This document shows, piece after piece, positions 36,901 to 48,900 of a stretch of DNA of 64,000 nt; position 1 is the stretch's first letter; each line of letters starts with the position of its first letter. Source of the DNA: Lutjanus erythropterus. Lineage: Eukaryota > Chordata > Actinopteri > Lutjaniformes > Lutjanidae. The position numbers and the translations under genes were made by a program. Below the pieces are notes generated by a model. The model was not told the DNA's origin, ran no database searches, and was given only the letters and a program-made list of their open reading frames with translations. The DNA lies in contig CM034600.1 in assembly GCA_020091685.1 (NCBI GenBank), positions 33,787,683-33,851,682 of the forward strand, given 5' to 3'.

Positions 36901-39900
36901 TAATCAATTAAGTGTTGCTGCTCTAGTTGTGTTTGTTCTGTGTTAATTATTTTGCTTGTTTTCTGTTTATTTATGTCATGTTCTAAAAAGAAGAAAACAT
37001 GAACATATGAAAGCCAAGCCTATATGCAGTACCAGTCAAAAGTTTGCACACACTTCTCATTTGTTTCTTCATTTTTTATCAGAAATGGTTCAGCATGTAC
37101 TAACAGTGTGCAAAGCTGTCATCAAAGCAACGTTTGGCTACTTTGAAGAATCTAAAATATCAGTGAGCAAAAACTTTCGCACACTTGTCAGTCGACAGGT
37201 GCACAAGAGTCTTCTGCTCTTGCCATCACAGATTACATAACAATCTGCAAGTGGAGAAGACAGTGTACAACAGTCTTTTATATTTTAGAGTTTTAAAAAA
37301 CAAAAACATATTTTGCTTTGTTTTTACATGTTTGGTTGCTACATAATTCTATATAATTCCATATTGAATAGTTTTGATGTCTCCAGTGTTATTCTGTCAT
37401 GTAGAAAAATAATAAAAAATGAAGAAAAAACATTGAATGAGAAGATGTGTCCAAACTTTAGACTGGTACTGTATATATACTGCCCTTTCACCCCTGACAG
37501 TATTACGTAGAGATAGACAGATTTGTTTGCTCAACATATTTTTTACATCATTACATGCAGTATATGGCAGTACTTGTTAATCATTTGCTAGGGTTGGTAA
37601 AGTGATAAGATTCTCTGCACCTTTAAATCAATGAATTCCCACGCATGACTTATTTCAGAAAACATATGGCCTTATAGAAATGTGTGTCCTGATGGGATAA
37701 TGACAATCTAATGTCATTTCACCAGGTTCTGAAGGACATGATGACAGCAATCGATGCTGACAGCAGTGGAACCGTGTCTCTGGAGGAGTGGGTGGAGGGC
37801 GGCATGAACAATGTTCCCCTGCTGGTCCTGCTGGGTCTGAAGGTGCTATAAAAGCAGAATGCTTCTCTTTTCATTAATTTTTTGGCCTCAGAAGCCTGGC
37901 TGCAGATGTATTTCATTTTTACTGGAGGTGTCCTCACAAAGTGGTAAAACCTACCTTTACTGCTCCTGTGAAGCTCTGGCCTTGCATGCTTCTCCCCTGT
38001 CCTTCGCCTCCTCCCTGTCTATAAGGGCCTTTTTGCCGACTCAGTGTTACAGGGTGTGGTAATGTCATCTCCTCTCATGCAAGCTCTGCACCATCAGAGT
38101 GCTTTAGTGTTTTCCATTTACTCTGCACAATCTGTGCCCACATTTAACAAAGTGCTTGCACAAAATAGCAATTTTAAGGCGAATGTACTACATTTGACTA
38201 AAGATGTTAATCATTTTAATATTGGGTGTATACAAAAAATGGTTGACATAAATCAAATACAGATCAGTTCAATGTTATGGATGTAGTTTGATGTATTACC
38301 AGGAATATACAAGCTACTTACTGTCAGACTGTGTGTCTGCCCGATCACTGTGGTGATCTAAAACCATGAACTGGACTCTGTCACTGGGTTTGGCCTCTAC
38401 AACAATGCCAGGGACTTCCCCTCAGGCTATTTCTAGCCACCAATAGACATTTGAAGCCTGGGGTGCATGAATTCAGCCCCCTCACAGTTGCTCTGTGCCA
38501 CTTCCCACTATGCCTCATGCAGTAAGTGATAGGCTAATGCATCATGTCGGGAAAAAAATGGGTAATCTGGATAAGAGCGCTGTGAACAGATTGAAAGCAA
38601 TCTTATAATCTTGTGTTGAGAGTTTGAGATTATAGTCAGTGTTGGTTTGAATATCCATGGTGCTGCACTGTATGTCATGATATGTAGAGACACTACATTC
38701 TGCATAATCAGCATCTCATTAAGGCGAGGTTAGTCATGATGAGTGGGAGTGAAAAACAACTCTGATATGCAGGCCTTGCCTACAGTGTAAAGGTTTGTCT
38801 AGTTTGATCCAAAATTTAACACAGAAACAGAAACAGATTTAAGCTTTGTTTGTCTAAAAAGGGTTTATTTATTTACATTGATAGTCCACCCCAAAATCAA
38901 AAATACACATTTTCCTCTTACCTGCACACTCTGAGAACTAAAGGTTCCAAAAGGGTTCTTTTTGAAGGACTGAGGTTCTACCCAGAACCTTTTAATTCTG
39001 AAGAAACCTTTTTTGAAGTAGGGGTTCATCAAGAGTTCTTTGTAAGACTGAGGGTTCCATTAAGAACCTCTCGGAAGAGAGAGTTCTTCAAGCATTGTTG
39101 CAATCCTCCGTCCTCAGTGGAACCACCTTTATGGGTTCAACCCTTAGAACATAAAAAGGGTTCTGGGTTCTTATTAGCACCCTTAGAAGATTGTACGGTT
39201 CTGGATTGAAATCCCAGAGAGGGTTCTGGGTGGAACCATTATAAAAGGCTGTAGCAGGAACCAAAAAAATGTTCTCCTATGGGGACAAGAGTTCTTTTTA
39301 GCACCTTTATTTCTAAGAGTGTTTTGCTGTTTGTCCATGTGGATAGTTTTGAAGTGAGATGCAGAGTTGTGGAGATATCAGCTGTAGAGATGTCTTCCCT
39401 CTCCTAAGTGCAACTTGATGGCACTCAAGATAATAAGGTGAACTGTCACTATGCAGAAGGAAGCATGCATCTACACATGGATGAGAGGTGACAGATCAGT
39501 GCAGGATGCCATTAATGTTTACATCCTCTGCGGGCACAAGCCAGAGCCTCTCATCCATGAGTAGATGCACATATCCTTCTGTGTGGTGATTGTGTTGGTG
39601 GGTGTAGTTGGATGGAAAGAACCCGAGTCGTGATTTCTGGAAAGACATTTCTGTTGAGTTTTTCCCAAATGTGTTTTTGTGGCACCTTGATCACCACAAG
39701 CTGTGCTGAATGAGCGCCATCTCATTCCATCATGTTATATTATAGAGAGAGAGTAAAGACATCTCTACAGCTCATATCTCCAATACTCTGCAAAAACAGA
39801 TAAGAGGAAAAATATGTATTTTTGATTTTCGGGGTGAACCATCCCTTTAAGTTAGTACGGTAGCAAAGATCTTTAACCGTGATGTTCTTCTCTTCCTTGC

Positions 39901-42900
39901 ATCACCATCTGCAATGATAATCTTCAACAACCAGATGACCCAGAAAGACGGGCAGCACCTTTGGAGGATGAAACATTTCAACAAGCCTGTTTACTGCAAT
40001 GTGTGCCAGAGCATGCTGCTGGGTTTGAGGAAGCAAGGACTGTGCTGCACCTGTGAGTACCTCACCTCACCAGAAGAGGGTGACACTGTTGTGACATTAA
40101 TCACTCAAATTGTGGTGCCACAATTGCAGCCATATTGATATGAAATAGCAGAGTAAACACAGGTGTTTCCTGTTCCATTTATTGCAGCAGGGCCTTTCCA
40201 CTGAGCCAACGTGCACAATAGCACCACCTCTGTTTCACCTGTGTTTACTGTTTCATGTCAAAATGGCTGCTGTGAAAAAGCTCTATATTCATCTGTCAGC
40301 CTCAAATCTGACAGGGTGATTTATATTAATGTAAACATCATATCACAGTTGGCTTATGTGGTCTTTTGTGTGATCAGGCTGCAAATACACAGTCCACGGA
40401 CGCTGCGCTAACAGGAACCCGGCCCCCTGCACCAGGACGTATGTGAAGTCAAAGAAAGAAACAGGGGTATGCCAGTGTCTCCATGACAACACTTAGAGTG
40501 CCACTCACAGTCTAAATTAGACATTATCCTGTATCTGAATGCGCTTATGTGGACGTTACAACATTCATCCCACATTTCAGGTTCCAGCGCACGACTGGGT
40601 GAGTGGGAACTGTGACTCCAGGAAGTGTGATAAATGCCAGAAGAAGATCAAGAGCTTCCAAGGCTTAACGGGCAAACACTGTGTGTGGTGCCACACGATG
40701 GTGAGAAAGCATCTTAGTGTGTCACTCACTCATTTATGGGAATAAACAGTGATGTAGTTGATGAGTAATGAGGAAGAAATGTACACTTCGGTTATCAGGC
40801 ATTCTGGCTCTAATGGCCATGTACTGATAATGCTTTGGGTTCAAAATCTGTCTAAGACAGTTCACCCCAAAGTCAAAAGTACATATTTTTCCTCATACCC
40901 ATCTTATCTATCTAGATTGGTTTAGCGTGGGTTTAGAGATAGGCTATAGAGATGTCTGTCCCCTCCTGAATATAATGGAACTAGATGGAACTCGGCTTGT
41001 AGTGCTCAAAGTTCCAAAAATATATTTTAAAATGTCTTTTTCCTGAAATAATCCCTCCACATTTTATCCATTTATTTTTTATCAGACACCACGGCTGTGG
41101 ATTATCCAAATTGTCATTTTTTTGTAGATGTGTGTATAAAAGGGATTGAATGCAGTTATCATTTGACTGGAGACGTTTTGTTCCTACTTGGTACTGAGTT
41201 ATTTCAACTGATAATTTAAAAGTATTGAGCACAGATACCCAGCCTTAATAATCATCCAATTATGTTTGTTTGAAATGCCCTATTTTGAGATTTAGAACGA
41301 AGGAAAATAACAATAACAGTGAAATCATGTACAATTAGGGAGTGATATTCTCTGTTGCTGTAGCTGTCTGCTATTCTTACCATAAAATCATAGATTTGTA
41401 AAAATAAAGTCTGGCCTACAGGGTATTACATAGTGAAACCATTTTTCCCAGCATGACAAATAATTCAAATTTGTGGTTAATATATGCTGTTATCTTCTCC
41501 ATTTTGTAAATGTCCACTGTGATGTCCAACCGTGCATTTAATGTGCACTCCCCTGTGATAACAATTTCCTTGTTAGGGCCCTTTTAGCAGCTGGCAGGAT
41601 GTGTGGATATGACTAAATCCAAATTTTTGCTTTCACATATTTATCATGCCTTGGTAGACAAAGTTTATTGGACCAAAGCACACATCATTGAAATTGAAGT
41701 TGTTCATGTTGTTAATGGGACTAGGCATCTGATAAAACTCCTTTTAGTTTTTGAGACACAGTCATTTGTGTATCATGCTATATTTAGTTGTTAGTCACAT
41801 GTGGTTAATCATTTTATATTTTTTTCAGGATAAAATGAGTAAAGGATTAAAAGATATTAAGAAAAACTTGGCTTGTAGCCTCATACTTTGACTGGTTGGA
41901 GAAATTTCAATGCATCTGTGCTGAGCTCAGCTAGTACTTAAGGTTCTGTAATATACCACTATAAAACACCACCGAGGACATTAATGAGTGAATAGATATT
42001 GATCCCTATCCAACCGTTCTTGGGGTTCAAGCTCGAAAAATACTCTTTTTTTCCAATTTTGTGAACAAATACACTTCCACAGAAATGTCTGCATTGTTGT
42101 CCATTCTTCCTCAGATGTGGTTATCCCTCCTTCTTTCTCATGTTTTGTTTTAATATACAAAGCTGAGTGTGTTTTAAGATTTAATAGCCTGAATATTTGA
42201 ATTATATGCTTTTCTCAACATTTCTATCAAACCTGTACATGCCACAGGTATTTTTTTTTTACCTCTTGCTGCAGGATCCTGTAGAAGTTCTTTCTCATAA
42301 GAATTTTCCTTAAGCAGTGATCAGTTTCATTTAGGAACTATTTTCTTTCTACCAAAAGGCAGTATGCACCTACGGTCAGGGGATTCTTTTGAGTTTTTCA
42401 AATGTGTCTTTTGGTGCATTTAGCACCACAAGCTGAGTGCCATCGAGTTCCATCATATTCAAGAGAAGACAGATATCTCAACAGTCGATAACCTTTATAA
42501 CTCAGCCGCTAAGACTGAAACAATCTAGATGTATAAATAGCGCTACAACTAAGAGGAAAGATATTTGTTTTTAATTTTTAAGTGAACTGTCCCTTTAGAT
42601 GTCCTGTCTCTTTCCAATGTAGGTGGTAAATGAAGCAGAAATGCAAAACAAAATATTTTTAAAAGGATAAATTTGGATCCTGTGAACAGTTTATGTAATG
42701 TGTCTGTTTTTGTGTTTTCCACAGCGTCACGATGAATGTGCCGACCAAGAGCCAACAGAGTGTACCTGTGGGCTGCTCAGAGACCATATCCTGCCTCCAT
42801 GGGCAATATATCCTGTTATAAAGGTACAGATTTATCCTCTGGCACATCTCAGCCACATGTACAAACACTGCCTTTCAAACCAACGCAGAACATAACATCA

Positions 42901-45900
42901 GCCCAGGGCTGTTTTTTTGTTGTGGGTAAACCCCTCTCACCTGTGTGGCATTTTGACAGGTGCAGCCTGTACAGATTTTTCTTCATCCTCAAAAGGCACG
43001 AAAAGCTATTACATTTTCTCTTGTTTATTCACTCTCTGCCCTTGTTTTGGTCCCTTAAGGAGAGACCAAACAATGTAAAGAACGGCTGCTCAGGCTCCAC
43101 AGATGACAGCGAGCTCAATACTACTCCTGATGGACAAGTGCTTCAGGTATTAATCTCCCCAAAGAAAGCTTTTATCAGGTTCAGGTTTATTGTTGTACAC
43201 ACTTAAAAGTGCCTTGTGCATTCAAACCTAGTGGAGTGCTTGTGCCCTGACTCTCTCAGGCCATGAAACTATATGTGAAGAAATACACAAAAAGTAAATA
43301 AAAAATAAAAAACAATAAAAAGGAAATAAGTTATGCAAAGTGCCAACTGTTCATTATTCTGACCACCTGGGAGTGAAAAATGTCTCTGGGGCAGCTCATC
43401 TGAGCTCTGATGCTCTATAAGTGTTTTCCCAAGGGACGGAGTGAGACCAGACCATTTTAACTGTCAATTCTCAACATCTGAGTAAGCTATATTTGATTTG
43501 GATATATCTGATTTGATTTGATTTGATTTTTATTATTGTGTCATGCTCAAATAATATGCCCAGTACAAAGAGGCTTGCGGGACACCATTATTTAGAAAAA
43601 CAGACCAGAAATCAGAGTAGCAGAGTAGTGGTACTAAACAAATGAAGAATCCTGGCAATTTTTCCCCCCAAGCTTTAGAAACAAGGTTAGCCAACTTACA
43701 AACATTAAGATTAAACATCCATTCGATTTTGTCGTCCTCAGTCTGCCAGAACATTTCTGGATTTAGAACAGATATTTCATTGAATATCGGTTCTCTTAAC
43801 TCATCATAAAAAGGACAACATAGAAGAAAAATGTGATTCATTCTCAATATCTCCTATTTCACATAATTTACAAAACCTGTCATCAGATGTTTTTAAATCT
43901 TCCAGTTTGGAGGGTCAGAGGAAGGATTCCTGATCTCAGCTGTGCAACTAAAGACCTTTGACCTGTAATATAAGATTCAGGGCCATAATTGTGCTTGATT
44001 TGAATATATGTTCCCAGTTTGGTTTGAACAAAATATCATCTGACTGTTTTGCCTCAAATTTAGCAAGTAACTTTCTTCAAATTGTGCTCATGCTGCATGA
44101 TAAATTATTACATTACGTATTATTGTAACTCAGCTTCTTCAAAAATATCATGAATCTCTTTAGACCATGGAGAATTATTTGATTTACTCCAACAGTTGCA
44201 GTCTTTTCATTTCACATTTTTGCCTCATTGAACCAATATGTACAATATGTAAATATGTACAATGTCTGATTAATAACATTTGCTTGTCATTCAACAGATC
44301 AGCCCTGTGCCAAACACCCATCCTCTTCTAGTGTTTGTCAACCCTAAAAGTGGTGGCAAGCAGGGAGAAAGGTGAGCCCAAAAAAAAAGCAAGTTCATGA
44401 AGAAAATGATGTCTAATTTGTGCACTTTGTTTAGTCTGGTTTTATGCATTTCAGAGTCCTGCATAAATTTCAGTATTTACTGAATCCACGGCAGGTTTAC
44501 AACCTTTCGAATGGCGGACCTGGACCAGGGTGAGTAATTGGTACAAGAGATTAGAATAGATTCTATTTTAAAATACACACACCTAAATATTAGATCATCG
44601 CAGCGCACATTGACGTGGCTATTTCTTCTGTATCATGCCCTGCTGATAAAGTTCCCGTCACCTTCCTTTCAGATTGAGTTTCTTCAGAAATCTGCAGGAT
44701 TACAGGATCCTGGTGTGTGGGGGAGATGGAACAGTTGGCTGGATCTTAGACGCAATAGGTGAGATTGTTGGATCCAGTACTATAAAAGGCGCACGTCACC
44801 TTCCACATCATGAGTTTCTGATGAAAATCATTGTGACGCACGTCCGTTTTCCTTTTCTTGCTATTAGACAAAGCCAGTCTGCTGGTACGGCCACCTGTCG
44901 CTGTGCTTCCTCTGGGCACAGGAAATGACCTTGCGCGATGTCTGCGATGGGGGGGAGGTGAGAAATGACTGAGTGTTGTTGGAGAGTTTCCACACAGTTG
45001 AAACAGTTTGCTGCGTCTGCTCTCTTGCTGTGTGTTTGTTCAAATGTGTTTTAGTAAAAGAGAAGTTCTCCCAATGCTTTGTTCTGAGTCATGTTGGTCT
45101 TTGTGTGTGTTGCCTTTTCCAAGGATACGATGGCGAGGATCTGAGTCGTATTCTTAAAGACATCGAGGGGAGCTCTCAGGTGTTGATGGACCGCTGGAGC
45201 GTGCAGGTCATCACAGATGAGAATCAGGAGAAGGGCGACCCGGTGCCGTATGAAATCATCAACAACTACTTCTCTATTGGCGTCGTGAGTTTCTCTGAAA
45301 TATGTCACACAAGAGGAAGTTTGTTTTTCAGTTTTTGCCAGTTGGACCATTTGGATCATTGTGTTGTGTTGACAGGATGCCTCCATTGCTCACCGGTTTC
45401 ACACAATGAGGGAGAAACATCCCCAGAAATTCAACAGCAGGTACGCATTAAAGGGATAGTTTGGATTTTTGAGTTGTATGGAGTACTTATCCGTAGTTGG
45501 TGCATTACCTACAGTAGATGGTGAAAGAGAGATCTGCACACCAAAAAGCTCCCATTTAAAGTATTTATTCGCGTGACGTTTAGAGCTGCAGGTTCTTCCT
45601 CAGACTGCTTGTAGTATGTACAGAGAGTCGCCATCTTAAATACTCATAATTCATCATGCATCCACCATGTGACTCATATCAAGCAGGTATAACAAACCTT
45701 ATAATTACATTATACATATCCACACCAATCAGAAAAATAACTTTTACTTTTAAAAAAGGTAAATCTTTTCAATAAAATGCATAATCTAAAAATATATATT
45801 AAATAGCACATATCTTTTTCTCTATTCAGGTATTTTTTGTGCTTCAGCGCCCATCCCATTGAGTTTATGAATGTGCATGTTTTTTTTTGTTTTGTTTTGT

Positions 45901-48900
45901 TTTTTATTCTACTGAAGATGGAGGTCACAAATCAGAGTCAGAAATACTTCATTGATCCCCAGGGGAAATTTGGTTACATTACAGTTGCTCCCATGTAAAA
46001 ATATTTGCATTATACTATAATTTCAAACAATAGAAATAAGAAATAAGAAGTAAGAAAATAAGAAAGGTGAAAATTATGTGCACTACAATATATACAACAG
46101 TGTACATAAACAATGAATATCAACAATAATGCAACAAATGGGGTCTATAAATAAGTGGGTAAGAAATGAGAATATTATAATGATGATTTTCGATTTTTTA
46201 TTAGAATTTCTTTTTAGTTCAACTTGGCTATTCTTCCAAGAGTCCTGCACATAAAAACATCACTTAAATAGATACAAACAAAAACAAATAATATTTGTAC
46301 AAGTAGAACACTTGAAACCCACAATCAGCCCTGTACATTGCACAACACACACACAAAAAAGTCAAAACATTAAAACAACAGACTAAAACAATTAAAATCC
46401 TGCATCCAACAGGAAACCCCCTATATATACAATGAAATATATTATCATTAATATGTCTATTGTCTGACATAGATTAACTTAAGATATTTTTTGAAACAGA
46501 CATTTGTCTTGTGGTATTGGGCAGTTTGCTCCACCTTTGATAAGCCTGACAGGAGAAAGCTCTAAGATTGGTTATGGCAAGACAGAATTTGTGTCTGTAG
46601 TCGTTCTTGTATTAAGTGAGTGCTTGTTTCACATGAGGTGGAGTCGATCATAAAAAGCACTTGGTTTCCTCTCATGATGTACGGCAGTAGTTTTCAAAAC
46701 TTTTCTGTGTAAGGCACACAAAAGAGCAAGCCAAACTCTTAAGGCACACCGGTATTCATATCAATGCAAAAAAGCTTCTATAACCAACCCAACCCAAGGA
46801 GGCAGCGAGTACGAGCCAATCAGATGCAGAGCTCAGGGAGTGCAGGTGGGAAAAAATGGTGACAATCCATCAGGGCCTTTGATGTGTCACTCTCTTAAAA
46901 ATTCCCTGTCCAGCAACTGGATATAAAAATTGTGAAAGCTGGGGTTTGCTTTGATGGGAAGTTTTAAAAGGATTTGTTTTAGAATTTGCTGCAAAAAAAT
47001 AATGAAGAACTTTTTGTATAGTTGTATATTCCAATAATAATGTATGATGGTCTCAAAATCCCAAGACACACCTAAACTTGCCTGACGGCACACCAGTGTC
47101 CCTCAGCACACCATTGGGGAACCACTGATGTATGTTAGAACATAAACTCAAAAGGCTTTTGTCAGTGGAGTTGTTCACAGTCTCTGGGGTGTGATATGCA
47201 CACGCCAAGATAATTCTGGCTGCCTTATTCTGTGTCCTTTGGAGCCTTCGTGTCTCACCCATAGCTTCGTTGCCCTGAATAGCTGAGCAATAGCTGATAT
47301 TTGGCTTATATAACAGCAGTTTCTCATCTGAAAAGGCTGTCTGACAGCAGGGGAAGCTATTCTAAATATGGTGTGCACTTAAACTAATATTGATTTTCTT
47401 AGGTGGGTAAAATACGGTTTGCTGCTGACCCTTTCCACAGCAGTACATTGCTTAGCTTTCTACGCCGGTACTCCTGTAGTTTGTCCAAACTGGGGGCGTG
47501 CCGACCACCATCTACTGTAGCTAACGCACTGACTATGAATAAGCACCTCAAATAACCCACTTCACAAAACATGAACTATGCCTTTAAACTATGTGGAACA
47601 TATTCAGTCTCTAGGGCACTTCCTCAGGAACCACAAACAAACAGCAATACCTGAGTCATGGTTAAAAAATACAACACAGTTTTAAAATCAGACCAGTGCT
47701 GTTCAACAACAGAGCAGAGCTGTTTGTTGTCAGTTTGACGTTTATTTTTCCTGTTTGCAGTAACTGATTTTTGAAAGCTGAAAAAAAAAAAAGAATGCAG
47801 GTGGCGACAGCAGGTGTCTGTGGCAGCAAGCTTTGAAACTTGGCTCCTCCTGCTTCTTAAGAGAATGAGAAAATGTTTTGTGAAAATGAAACATCATTCA
47901 AACCTGAAAAAAAACACTTTTTCATGACTGCAGAATGAAGAACAAGCTGTGGTATTTCGAATTTGCCACTTCAGAAACCATTTCTGCTTCCTGCAAGAAA
48001 CTGAGCGAAAGTCTAACAATTGAGGTGAGAACGCAGCATCAGCGTAACCTGCGCTGCAACTGTGCATTTTTGTGTTTTGTCTTTGAAACGGTTTCTGTAG
48101 TGTGAAAAAACAGATACGTGCCTACAATCAGCCAGCATACTGACACTTCACATTGTCTCTGACACGTGCTGCTATTTCCTCTTCAGTGCTGTGGGACTCC
48201 ACTGGATCTCAGTGGCCTGTCTCTAGAGGGGGTTGCTGTCCTGAACATTCCCAGCATGCACGGTGGGTCCAACCTATGGGGTGAGACCAAAAAAGGGGAC
48301 ACTAAGGGGCTGACGGGTCAGGAAGAGCCAGAGGTGATCGTTGACCCAGAGATTCTGAAAGTGACCTCCCAAGGTATTTTGTCTTTAATGTCAACTCTGT
48401 TGAATGTTTTTAGACCAGCGTGTGTGTGAGATTATCAGAAATATGGTTTAAAGCTGTGATAATCAATATGTTTTTCACATTAAAGGACCAGTGTGTGAGA
48501 TTAAGTGTTTTCTAGCTGTGTTGTTTTAGATTGAAACTACACTACAGACTGTGAAATATTACATGTTGCTCCTAAAATCAGACCAGCTTTTGTCAAAGAG
48601 GAGAGGTTTTCTTTTGAGATTGAACATATTTTTGTCTGATGCCAATTTCAAGGAAAGTTCTTTAAGTCACATAAGATAGGGGGATGATCTGTACCTTTCT
48701 ATAACAGAACAATGCATTTGTTACCAGCAATCATGGCCAGTTTGATAAACCTCATCTTGTTTATTTTTGCAAGAGGGATATCAGATATGTTGCTTAGTAA
48801 TGCTACTTGACCTTGACCCTCTTTTGTTTAGAATCTCTGATGTTGATACTGTTAAAACTTATGACATTTCCTGAACATATGAATACGATTACCTGGCTCT

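Larger units (their letters stand above)
45448..47587. mobile_element. Composite TTAA-ended element with long inverted ends
   Basis: The left end TTAAAGGGATAGTTTGGATT and right end CATGAACTATGCCTTTAA are inverted. The arms extend about 70 bases (CTACAGTAGATGG on the left; CCATCTACTGTAG on the right). The centre carries unrelated repeats: a GATCTGCACACCAAAAAGCT repeat, a retroelement-like tail near 45935, and split LINE pieces. Most of dgka intron 18 is this nest. Confidence 0.7.

Noticed and set aside
38850..39209. 119-codon frame in dgka intron 7
   Set aside because: It runs through the GGTTCT array of a MITE and has repeat-driven composition.
42736..43206. 156-codon + strand frame near dgka exon 11
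   Set aside because: It starts inside exon 11 in another phase and runs through the intron and exon 12; the spliced dgka frame explains the real coding parts.
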